Below, one piece after another: positions 55,468 through 63,300 of a DNA stretch of 64,000 nucleotides. The notes under the pieces were generated by a model. That model did not search any database. It was not told the origin of the DNA and was given only the letters and a program-made list of their open reading frames with translations. This DNA is from JALXDT01 sp964634755 (GTDB lineage Bacteria > Acidobacteriota > Aminicenantia > JAMOAD01), in assembly GCA_964634755.1 (NCBI GenBank), contig CAZWJH010000002.1:9234-73233 (forward strand), read 5' to 3'. The position numbers and the translations under genes were made by a program. Position 1 is the stretch's first letter; every line of letters starts with the position of its first letter.

Positions 55468-57589
55468 TTTTTACATTTTTGATTATATTGCCAAAGGAAT
55501 AATTATTGCAAATAAAGAAGGTCAAATAATTTTTTCAAACCGCTGGATAAATGAAATATTGGAAATTAATAATCATAAAAAAAACTATTATTTGGAAAAT
55601 ATTCTTCCTATTGATTTGAAGTTTATTATTAAAAAAGTAAAAGAAAGCATAGAAAAAAACAAATTATTCTATTTAAGTTATGCTCTTCATAAGAGTAGGC
55701 TTTATCTACCATTTAAGAGCAAACAAAAAATTTTCTTTAATTTATCCATAATCCCATTTGGAAAAGAGAATGTTTTTATTTATTTTGACAATATTACCTA
55801 TTATGTAAATGCCTTAAAAAAACTAAAAGGGCTAAATGAAAAACTAAAAAATAATATATTATCCATTAAAGAAGAAAAAGCAAAGTATCAGCTTCTTACC
55901 AAGCTTACGGACATTTTCAACGAGGAATTTATCTTTATAAAAGAAGCAACTGAAAAAATTCTAAAACTTCTAAAAAGCTATTTTAAAACAGGAAGATTAA
56001 CTTTCTTTTTCTGTAACAAGTTAGATAAATCATTGAGACTGTTAGCTGAGATAGGGGGGTGTAAAAAAATTAAAGAAGAATTCTTTAAGATTGATGTTAA
56101 TAAAGACAATACTTTTAGTGCAAAGCTTTTAAAAAAGAGCACTCTCCCAGCCTTTGTTGAGGATACTGATAAATATTGTAATAAAATTCCTTCTTTAAAA
56201 AAACTAAAAGTTAAATCACTGATTTTTATCCCATTAATGGATTTTAAAGATGATCCGGTAGGAATGATTCATATTGGTTTTGAGAATAAAAGAAAATTTT
56301 CTAAAGAACTTCGAAATTTCGTAAGATTAATTTCAAAAAACATAGGTATTGGAATGGCTAAAATAATGCTAACAGATGAGTTAAGAGAGTACTCTTACAG
56401 AATGAAGGAAAAAGTTGATGAAAAAACCAAAGAGTTAAGAGAGATAGCATTTTTATACTCAACCCTTATTGAAAATCAGTCTGAAATAATTTGTAAACTC
56501 AACCCTGACTTGAAAATAGAATTTGCTAACAAATCTTTTTTAAAATTATTCAAATTAAAAAAGAAAAGTGCGGAAGCTAATAATTTCCTCAGCTTTTTTA
56601 ATGAAAATAACCAGAGCCTGATTTTAACTTCCCTTGAAAATTTAACAAAAAAAGTTCCAATGGAAGAGCTTCAATTAAAAGTGAAAACTCCTTCAGGGGA
56701 AAAGACCATAGTCTTTATTCTAAAAGCTCTTTTTAAAAAGGGAAAACTTGAAGGGTATCAAGTTGTCGGAAGGGATATAACAAGAAGAAAGAGAGCTGAG
56801 GAAATCATTAAGAAGCAGAAAGAATGGATTAAAAATAGTGAGAAACTCGCAATGCTTGGTAGAATATCAGCTTCCATTGTTCATGAGATAAATACTCCTG
56901 TTACATATATTAGAGCAAATTCAGAATTAATTGAGCATCAATTAAAAGATTTGATGGAAAAGATAAATGAGGAAAATCTTGACAAAGAAGAGCTGATAAA
57001 TGAATTAAATGAATTAAGAGCAACGAGCAGGGATATTTTCAAAGGGACAGATAGGATTATTGGAATCACAAGAGGTATGAAAGCCTTTGTTAAAGGTGAG
57101 GTGGAAAAAAGTACAATATATTTAAACGAGCTTGTTAATGAAGCTTTGCACCTTACCTACCAAAAATGGTACGGTAAAGTTAAGATAAAAAAAGAAATTG
57201 AGAGTAATACTGAAATCTTTTGTATCAAAGGGCAGATGGAGCAAGTAATCATTAACCTTTTGCTAAATGCAATAGATGCTGTTAGAAAAAAAGGGAAAAA
57301 AGAGATTATCATTAGAGGCTGGAATGAGGATAATAGGGCTTACTTGAAGGTTGAGGACTTTGGAGAAGGTATTCCAAAAGATAATATAAGTAAGATATTT
57401 AATCCACTTTTTTCAACTAAAAATGTAAAAGAAGGTACAGGGTTAGGGCTTTCAGTTGTAAAAGAAATAGTAGAATCTCACAATGGGGTTATTTGCGTGG
57501 ATTCCGAATTAAATAAAGGAACAAAATTTAAAATAATATTACCTTTAGAGGAGGATAAAAATGAACAAATTAAAATTGATGATTGTTGA
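55454..57589 (+). CDS. PAS/GAF sensor histidine kinase
   Basis: A 711-residue cytoplasmic kinase. Domains in order are: PAS (about 1-115, FDYIAKGIIIANKEGQIIFSN), coiled linker, GAF (about 150-310, ILKLLKSYFKTGRLTFFFC), coiled coil, second PAS (about 335-450), HisKA with H477 (SIVHEINTPVTYIRAN) and HATPase (INLLLNAIDAVRKKGK, DFGEGIPKDNISKIF, GTGLGLSVVKEIVESHNG). No receiver is fused; the separate receiver gene that overlaps its end by 29 bases is the likely partner. The ATG at 55454 has GGAGAA upstream; a TTG 12 bases earlier is rejected. Confidence 0.93.
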   Translation: MKIDSFYIFDYIAKGIIIANKEGQIIFSNRWINEILEINNHKKNYYLENILPIDLKFIIKKVKESIEKNKLFYLSYALHKSRLYLPFKSKQKIFFNLSIIPFGKENVFIYFDNITYYVNALKKLKGLNEKLKNNILSIKEEKAKYQLLTKLTDIFNEEFIFIKEATEKILKLLKSYFKTGRLTFFFCNKLDKSLRLLAEIGGCKKIKEEFFKIDVNKDNTFSAKLLKKSTLPAFVEDTDKYCNKIPSLKKLKVKSLIFIPLMDFKDDPVGMIHIGFENKRKFSKELRNFVRLISKNIGIGMAKIMLTDELREYSYRMKEKVDEKTKELREIAFLYSTLIENQSEIICKLNPDLKIEFANKSFLKLFKLKKKSAEANNFLSFFNENNQSLILTSLENLTKKVPMEELQLKVKTPSGEKTIVFILKALFKKGKLEGYQVVGRDITRRKRAEEIIKKQKEWIKNSEKLAMLGRISASIVHEINTPVTYIRANSELIEHQLKDLMEKINEENLDKEELINELNELRATSRDIFKGTDRIIGITRGMKAFVKGEVEKSTIYLNELVNEALHLTYQKWYGKVKIKKEIESNTEIFCIKGQMEQVIINLLLNAIDAVRKKGKKEIIIRGWNEDNRAYLKVEDFGEGIPKDNISKIFNPLFSTKNVKEGTGLGLSVVKEIVESHNGVICVDSELNKGTKFKIILPLEEDKNEQIKIDDC

Positions 57590-57986
57590 TGATGAAGAGC
57601 TAATTCTAAAATCACTAAAAAAGTATTTTGATAAAATGGGAAAATTTGAAACAATAGTTTTTACAAATCCTATTGAGGCTCTTGAGTATGTAAAAAAAGA
57701 CAAGATACATATTGCTCTTCTTGATATTCAAATGCCTGAGATAAATGGCATTGATATACTAAGGGAAATTAAGACCATAGATCCCCTTGTTCAGGTTATT
57801 ATGATGACTGCCTATTCGAGCTTAAATAGGATTTTGCTTGCATTTGAGTTAGGAGCAAATGATTACATTATAAAACCATTCAAATCTTTGGATTATGTTG
57901 CTGAAATTATAGATCATACAATTAAAAAATTGGAAAGGTGGAAGGATATCTTTAGATTATCTGTGAAATCAGGAGGAGAGTTATGA
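57561..57986 (+). CDS. Single-domain response regulator
   Basis: A 141-residue receiver domain with acidic VDDEE, phospho-acceptor D55 (IALLDIQMPEING), MTAYSS and KPF. No DNA-binding domain is present. An AGAGGAGG Shine-Dalgarno inside the kinase gene supports the ATG at 57561. It probably receives phosphate from the overlapping histidine kinase and acts by protein contact. The HEAT-repeat gene starts on its stop codon (ATGA). Confidence 0.93.
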   Translation: MNKLKLMIVDDEELILKSLKKYFDKMGKFETIVFTNPIEALEYVKKDKIHIALLDIQMPEINGIDILREIKTIDPLVQVIMMTAYSSLNRILLAFELGANDYIIKPFKSLDYVAEIIDHTIKKLERWKDIFRLSVKSGGEL

Positions 57987-59044
57987 ATAAAAGTGAAATA
58001 ATTGATAAATTATTTAGTGAAAATCATGATGAAGTCATAAGCTCTCTGATAACTTTAAATGAGGAAAATATTTTTGATGAAGAGATTGTAAAAGAGGTTT
58101 TAAAACTTTTTAAATTAACAGATAATAAAATGATTAGGGAGCTTATAGTTGATTATTTTAAAAAAATAGATTACGAATGGCTCAACAGAGAGTTAGTTAA
58201 GCTTTTTGCTTCTACAAATGCATTCTTAAGAAATGCTGCAATGGATATACTTAGAAATAAAAGAGGAAGTGTAATAGATACTCTTATTGAATCAATGGAA
58301 AGTGATGATAAAGACATTAGAAAGCTTACTGTTGATACTGCATACATGATAGATGATCCTAAAAAAGTTGAAGTATTAAGAAAAGGTTTGAAAGATGAAG
58401 ATATTAATGTTGTTATAACCACTGTTGAATACATTGGAGAGCTTGGTCTAAAAGAGTTTAAAGATTGTGTTTTTGAGTTGTACAAAAGGGCAAAAGATCC
58501 ATTTTTGAAAGTAGTATCTCTTGAAACCATTTCTGTTATTGGCGATAAGGAAATTCTTGAGAAACTTAAACCTGATTTTCAAAGTATTGAAAAAGTTGAA
58601 AATATCCTTCTATTCCCATTTTTCAGGATATTGGGGAATTTCGGCTCTGAAGATGATATTGATTTTCTTGCCAAAGCAATGGACACTCTTGACACTACTT
58701 ATTTTAAAGAAATTACAAATGCAATTGAGCACATTGTTCAAAATAATAGTATTGAGCAATTGAAAGAAGATGTTTATTTAAAGATAGAATCAATGCTTTT
58801 TAAAAACATAAATTCAATAAATAAGTACGGAATTATCACTTTCTTAGGAAACTTTAAAAACAAAGAGCTTGATAATACTTTAAAAATTTGCCTTAGAATG
58901 GACGATAGAATGTTGATTATAGGATGTCTTGAAGTTATTGGTTTAAAGGGCAAAGAGGAAGAATTCAAAGATGAGCTTAAAAGTGTAAGGGAGAAATTCA
59001 AAAATGATGAAGAAATAATGAGTCTATTGGAAGATTTAATGTAA
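57983..59044 (+). CDS. HEAT-repeat protein
   Basis: A 353-residue, all-helical protein with HEAT-like repeats, for example LRNAAMDILRNKRGSVIDTL, DIRKLTVDTAYMIDDPKKVE and INVVITTVEYIGELGLKEF. About seven or eight helical pairs can be drawn. HEAT proteins are scaffolds; several chemosensory operons in other bacteria carry one, with function unknown. It is coupled to the receiver gene upstream by ATGA overlap and followed after 10 bases by cheR. Confidence 0.8.
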   Translation: MNKSEIIDKLFSENHDEVISSLITLNEENIFDEEIVKEVLKLFKLTDNKMIRELIVDYFKKIDYEWLNRELVKLFASTNAFLRNAAMDILRNKRGSVIDTLIESMESDDKDIRKLTVDTAYMIDDPKKVEVLRKGLKDEDINVVITTVEYIGELGLKEFKDCVFELYKRAKDPFLKVVSLETISVIGDKEILEKLKPDFQSIEKVENILLFPFFRILGNFGSEDDIDFLAKAMDTLDTTYFKEITNAIEHIVQNNSIEQLKEDVYLKIESMLFKNINSINKYGIITFLGNFKNKELDNTLKICLRMDDRMLIIGCLEVIGLKGKEEEFKDELKSVREKFKNDEEIMSLLEDLM

Positions 59045-59054
59045 AGGGGGAGAG

Positions 59055-59888
59055 ATGCTATCTTTCACTGTTGAAGATTTTATCAAATTTAAAAAATTAA
59101 TTTATGAGAGGGCGGGTATACACTTTGAAGACAGAAAAATAACATTTGTTAAAAGAAGAATATTAGAGAGGATGAATGAGTTAAATATTTCAAAAGCTGT
59201 GGATTATTACAGATACTTGAGGTTTGCTGATAAAGACGGTAAAGAGTTTCAAAATCTGATAAATCTTCTCACCACAAATGAAACATACTTTTTCAGAGAA
59301 TTTTATCAATTGGAAGTATTTGGAGAAGTCCTTTTGTCTGAGCTTGAAGAGAGGAGAAAAAAGGAGGGAAACTATAAGATTAAAATATGGTCAGCAGGTT
59401 GCTCTTCGGGAGAGGAGCCTTACACATTAGCTATTATAGTAAGGGAAATTTTTGACAATATAAACTTATGGGATATTGAAATTCTTGCTACGGATATTGA
59501 TGAGGCAGTTTTAAAAAAAGCGTTAAGGGGTGTTTACGATAAACGCGCTGTAAAAGATGTCCCGCCTGCTTATCTTCAAAAATATTTTATTAAAGTTGGA
59601 GAAAATTACAAAATCAAAGATGAAATCAAGAATATGGTTACTTTTGAAAAATTAAATCTTTTTGATACTCCGAAAATGTTAAGAAAAAAAGGTTATGACT
59701 TCATATTTTGCAGAAATGTTTTAATATATTTTGATGATGAATCAAGAAAAAAAGCTGTTAATCTTTTTTACAATTCCTTAAATCACAATGGATACATCTT
59801 CTTGGGACATTCTGAGTCAATTAGCAGAATAACCACTGTTTTTAAGATGAGAAAGGTAAGAGACACTATTGTGTATTTTAAACCGTAA
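59055..59888 (+). CDS. cheR: Chemotaxis protein methyltransferase CheR
   Basis: A 277-residue methyltransferase that adds methyl groups to receptor glutamates. The N-terminal helical domain (about 1-75) is followed by TTNETYFFRE, the S-adenosylmethionine loop WSAGCSSGEEPYTLAI, ILATDIDEAVLKKA, ARRGVY-type RGVYDKRAV, FDFIFCRNVLIYFD-like DFIFCRNVLIYFDDE and GHSESI. It is of class-standard length, with GGGGAG before the ATG. It works with the adjacent CheB and the tandem receptor. The pentapeptide-binding beta-subdomain used by some CheR proteins is probably not needed here. Confidence 0.96.
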   Translation: MLSFTVEDFIKFKKLIYERAGIHFEDRKITFVKRRILERMNELNISKAVDYYRYLRFADKDGKEFQNLINLLTTNETYFFREFYQLEVFGEVLLSELEERRKKEGNYKIKIWSAGCSSGEEPYTLAIIVREIFDNINLWDIEILATDIDEAVLKKALRGVYDKRAVKDVPPAYLQKYFIKVGENYKIKDEIKNMVTFEKLNLFDTPKMLRKKGYDFIFCRNVLIYFDDESRKKAVNLFYNSLNHNGYIFLGHSESISRITTVFKMRKVRDTIVYFKP

Positions 59889-59902
59889 AGGAGGAGAAAA
59901 AA

Positions 59903-60265
59903 ATGAAGGAATTAAGGAATAAAGAATTTAGAAAAGCCCACAGCCAACAGCTGTTCCAGCCTCTCTGGCAGCTTTTTGGGCTTAAAGCCATTAAGCTTTC
60001 GCAAGATTTGAAGAATAGCGGGCAAAATAGTGAATTAAAAATTGAAAATTTTGAATTAAGTAATAAAGTTGAAAGTAGAAAGTTGAAAGTGGAAAGTGGA
60101 AAGGTGAAAGTAGAAAGAAACAAAAAACAAAAAACAATGATTTTAATTGCTGAAAGATTAAGCGATATAATTGCTGTTCAGCCCTGTTCGCCATGGAGAA
60201 TTCTTGGCTGCTCTGCCTTGTTTGCTGTGGCGAATGCTCGGCTGCTCGGCTTAAGAGCTTTTTAA
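59903..60265 (+). CDS. Doubtful small ORF carrying a heptanucleotide repeat
   Basis: A 120-residue reading frame with a good GGAGG Shine-Dalgarno, between cheR and the cheY-like gene, but with no recognisable domain. The composition shifts inside: 59934-59983 is richer in G+C and palindromic (AAGCCCA with TGGGCTT; AACAGCTGTT), 60033-60116 is a 7-nt tandem repeat encoding a Lys/Glu heptad, and 60173-60260 is again G+C-rich with inverted repeats (TTCGCCA with TGGCGAA). The ending (CSALFAVANARLLGLRAF) does not look like a normal protein terminus. It may be an insertion of repeat DNA that happens to stay open, or a remnant gene. Confidence 0.3.
   Translation: MKELRNKEFRKAHSQQLFQPLWQLFGLKAIKLSQDLKNSGQNSELKIENFELSNKVESRKLKVESGKVKVERNKKQKTMILIAERLSDIIAVQPCSPWRILGCSALFAVANARLLGLRAF
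60033..60116 (+). repeat. Heptanucleotide tandem repeat, 12 units
   Basis: Twelve consecutive 7-nt units. The last seven all match GNNGAAA: GTTGAAA, GTAGAAA, GTTGAAA, GTGGAAA, GTGGAAA, GGTGAAA, GTAGAAA (60068-60116). The first five are A/T-rich variants of AATTNAA (60033-60067). The unit is not a multiple of three, so a change in copy number would shift the reading frame of any ORF across it. Confidence 0.85.
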
Positions 60266-60276
60266 GAGGAGGTGTT

Positions 60277-60657
60277 ATGGTGGAAAGAAAAAACATAAAG
60301 GTATTAATAGTTGATGATTCCCAGATGACAAGGAACTTTCACGCTTATATCTTAAGAAATGCTGGTTTCTCAATAGGAGAAGCAGGAGATGGATATGATG
60401 GGTTGGAAAAACTTTTGACAGACAATTATGACATTGTATTAACGGATATAAATATGCCAAGAATGGATGGATTCACTTTTATAAAAACCGTGAGAGAGCA
60501 ACCGGGGATAAGTGAAATTCCAATAATAATAATCTCCACTGAGGATGCCGCAGAGGATAAGAGAAAAGGTTTTGAAGTGGGTGGGGATTTTTATATTGTA
60601 AAGCCGGTTAATCCAGATAAATTAATAAAATCTATTGAAATGTTAGTAAAGAAATAG
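60277..60657 (+). CDS. CheY-like response regulator
   Basis: A 126-residue single receiver domain with VDDSQMTRN, phospho-acceptor D57 (IVLTDINMPRMDGF), STEDA and KPVNPDKL. MVERKNIKVLIVDDSQ is the natural start; the ATG at 60277 follows AGAGGAGG, while the frame upstream is open only through the repeat region. It is 12 bases before cheA and is the best candidate for the CheY output regulator of this system, although the cluster has other receivers. Confidence 0.93.
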   Translation: MVERKNIKVLIVDDSQMTRNFHAYILRNAGFSIGEAGDGYDGLEKLLTDNYDIVLTDINMPRMDGFTFIKTVREQPGISEIPIIIISTEDAAEDKRKGFEVGGDFYIVKPVNPDKLIKSIEMLVKK

Positions 60658-60669
60658 TGGAGGTGAAAA

Positions 60670-63300
60670 ATGGAAATAAGCATTTCAAAAGCTGATAGAG
60701 TAATTGCTATGGGTTTTGTTGAAGAATCATTAGAACTTCTTGATGATATAGAGGAGAGAATTTTGGAGATGGAGGCAAATTTTAATATTGAAAGTGTCAA
60801 TGATATTTTCAGAGCAGTTCACACAATAAAAGGCACCTCCTCTTTTTTAGCCTTGACTCCGATAAAAAACCTCAGCCATGAATTGGAATTTTTGCTCGAT
60901 GATTTAAGAAAGGGTAAAAAGGAACTTAACCAAGAGATTGTTGATATACTTTTAAAAGGGACAGATTATTTAAAAAATCTTATTCTTTCCATTAAAGAGA
61001 AGATAGACACATCTGATGATGAAGTTGTTGTTGAGATAGAAGTTGAAGAGAATTTCTTAAGAAAAATAGAAGAGGTAAGAGAGGGTAAAACGAGTCTTAC
61101 TGAAGAAAAAGAAGAGAAACCCGTGGAAATTGAAAAGGTGGAAGATAAAGAAACCGAGGACATAAGCAAACTTAAGAATGCTGAAATCTCCGATGAAATG
61201 CTCTCTCAATACAAAGATGAGGCAAAAGAGCACCTTGATAATATAGAAAACCATTTGTTGAAACTTGAAAGCAATCCCGATGATAATGAAAGCATCAATG
61301 AGGTTTTCCGGTCATTGCACAGTTTAAAGGGTAATTCAGGTCTTTTGATTTCTCTCATAGACCAAAATACTTATGAGTATCACCTCTTAAATTACATAAA
61401 GGAGGTAGCCCACAAGGGCGAGTCTATGCTTCAAAAGGTTAGAGACGGTGAGCTAAGAGTTTCTCCTCTTATTGTTACTCTTCTTTTCAAGGCTCTTGAT
61501 TATATGAATATGGTTTTTGAAAAGATTGTTAATAGATTTAATAGAGAAAAAGTTCAAACTCCTCAACAAATTCTTAATGAACTTACCAATCAAAAAATTT
61601 CCGAAGAGCCTACCAAAACAGAAAAAGCAGAAGATGAAGGGGATAATACATATAATCCTGTCAAAGAAGCTATAAATCAATTTGTTGATGTTGCTAAAAG
61701 GATAATAGATGAATGGGAGAAAAATGGTGATTATAAAGATAAAGATTTAGCTACATTTAAAAGAATTTTAAATCTTTTGAAGACATCTTTAATTGATTTT
61801 TCGGATGAGGAAATTAAAAAAAGTATTAACACAGTTGAAGAGACTTTAAGTTTTATAGAGAATGGAAAATTTAACTTAAAAGATGGAATTGCAACGGGGA
61901 TACTTAAGGACAAGATTAAATACTTTGAAGAATACGGAGAGAAAATAGGTGGAACACAAAAGGGTGAAGGGGAAGTTAAAAAATTGGGGGAAATACTTAT
62001 TGAGTCAGGAAAAATAAAGGAGGACGATTTAAAAAAAGCACTTTATGTTCAAAAAAAGCAGATAGAGAATAAAAAAACAGAGTACAAAGCTTCCTCCCCA
62101 TCTATTTCCATTGAATCAATTAGGGTTAGAATGGATAAGCTTGACAAATTAATGAATGACATTGGAGAGCTTGTTATATCAAAGAATAGCTTTTACCATA
62201 TTTACACCAAACTTATTCAGGCAAATGTTGTTGATATTGCCAAGGAATTTAAAGAAAAGATGATAATGAAAATAGGAAGGCTTGCTGAGAATTTGCAGAA
62301 TACTATAGTTCAGGTGAGAATGATACCGGTTAGAACAGTTTTTCAAAAATTCCCGAGAATGGTAAGGGATCTTGCTCTGAAAAATGGTAAGAAGATAAGA
62401 CTTGTTATGGAAGGGGAAGATACTGAGCTTGATAAAACCGTGATTGAAAAACTCAGTGACCCTTTGGTTCACATTATTAGAAACTCATGTGATCATGGGA
62501 TTGAAACTCCGGAAGAAAGGATTAAAAATAACAAGGATGAAACCGGAACTATCTTATTAAAAGCTGAGAAAAAAGGAAATAATGTTATTATAATGATTAT
62601 TGATGATGGTAGGGGAATGGATGTTGAAAAGATTAAGAGAAAAGCAGTTGAAAGAGGATTAATTTCGGAGGTGGAAGCTGAAAAGATGAGCAAAAGCGAA
62701 GCTATTAACCTTATATTTATGCCCGGATTTTCCACAGCAGAAAAGGTTACAGAGGTTTCGGGAAGAGGAGTTGGGATGGATGTTGTAAAAACTAATATCA
62801 CTAAACTTAAAGGCTCCATTGAAATTGAAACTGAAAAAGGATTGGGAACTACCATAGTTATTAAATTACCCTTAACCCTCGCAATAACAAAAGGTTTGAG
62901 CTTTAAACTTGGTGAAGAATACTATATAGTGCCACTTGAGTCTGTTGAAGAAATCATTAAGATTGAGAGAGGTAAAATAAAAACTTTTAAAGAAAGAAAA
63001 ATAGTAAATATAAGGGGAGAAGTGATTGAACTTATAGATTTAAAAAAGCTTTATAGTATAAGATCAAAAGAGATAACGAATCATCAAGATGAAATAAATG
63101 TTATAATAGTAAAAGATATGGGAATTAAATTTGGTTTAATAGTGGACAGTCTTGAGGATGAGCTTGATATGGTTGTAAAACCATTACCTCAGTATTTATC
63201 TGAAATTCCTGGTATAGGAGGAAGCACAATTTTGGGAAATGGAATGGTTGCCATAGTTTTAGAGCCTGTTGAGCTTTTAAGTCTTTTAAATAAAAATTAA
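60670..63300 (+). CDS. cheA: Chemotaxis histidine kinase CheA with two Hpt domains
   Basis: An 876-residue CheA. Hpt1 has H51 (AVHTIKGTSSF) and Hpt2 has H217 (SLHSLKGNSGL); most CheA proteins have one. A linker of about 120 residues follows, with a short GspE-N-like element LGEILIESGKIKEDDLKKAL (about 438-457). Then come the dimerisation helices (DKLMNDIGELVISKN), the kinase core with N605 (HIIRNSCDHGIE), DDGRGMD and GRGVGMDVVKTNI, and the C-terminal CheW-like domain (TKGLSFKLGEEYYIVPLESV). It phosphorylates CheB, the receivers and CheY-like protein. Last gene of the operon; its stop abuts the stop of a convergent GH3 gene with no visible terminator. Confidence 0.96.
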   Translation: MEISISKADRVIAMGFVEESLELLDDIEERILEMEANFNIESVNDIFRAVHTIKGTSSFLALTPIKNLSHELEFLLDDLRKGKKELNQEIVDILLKGTDYLKNLILSIKEKIDTSDDEVVVEIEVEENFLRKIEEVREGKTSLTEEKEEKPVEIEKVEDKETEDISKLKNAEISDEMLSQYKDEAKEHLDNIENHLLKLESNPDDNESINEVFRSLHSLKGNSGLLISLIDQNTYEYHLLNYIKEVAHKGESMLQKVRDGELRVSPLIVTLLFKALDYMNMVFEKIVNRFNREKVQTPQQILNELTNQKISEEPTKTEKAEDEGDNTYNPVKEAINQFVDVAKRIIDEWEKNGDYKDKDLATFKRILNLLKTSLIDFSDEEIKKSINTVEETLSFIENGKFNLKDGIATGILKDKIKYFEEYGEKIGGTQKGEGEVKKLGEILIESGKIKEDDLKKALYVQKKQIENKKTEYKASSPSISIESIRVRMDKLDKLMNDIGELVISKNSFYHIYTKLIQANVVDIAKEFKEKMIMKIGRLAENLQNTIVQVRMIPVRTVFQKFPRMVRDLALKNGKKIRLVMEGEDTELDKTVIEKLSDPLVHIIRNSCDHGIETPEERIKNNKDETGTILLKAEKKGNNVIIMIIDDGRGMDVEKIKRKAVERGLISEVEAEKMSKSEAINLIFMPGFSTAEKVTEVSGRGVGMDVVKTNITKLKGSIEIETEKGLGTTIVIKLPLTLAITKGLSFKLGEEYYIVPLESVEEIIKIERGKIKTFKERKIVNIRGEVIELIDLKKLYSIRSKEITNHQDEINVIIVKDMGIKFGLIVDSLEDELDMVVKPLPQYLSEIPGIGGSTILGNGMVAIVLEPVELLSLLNKN

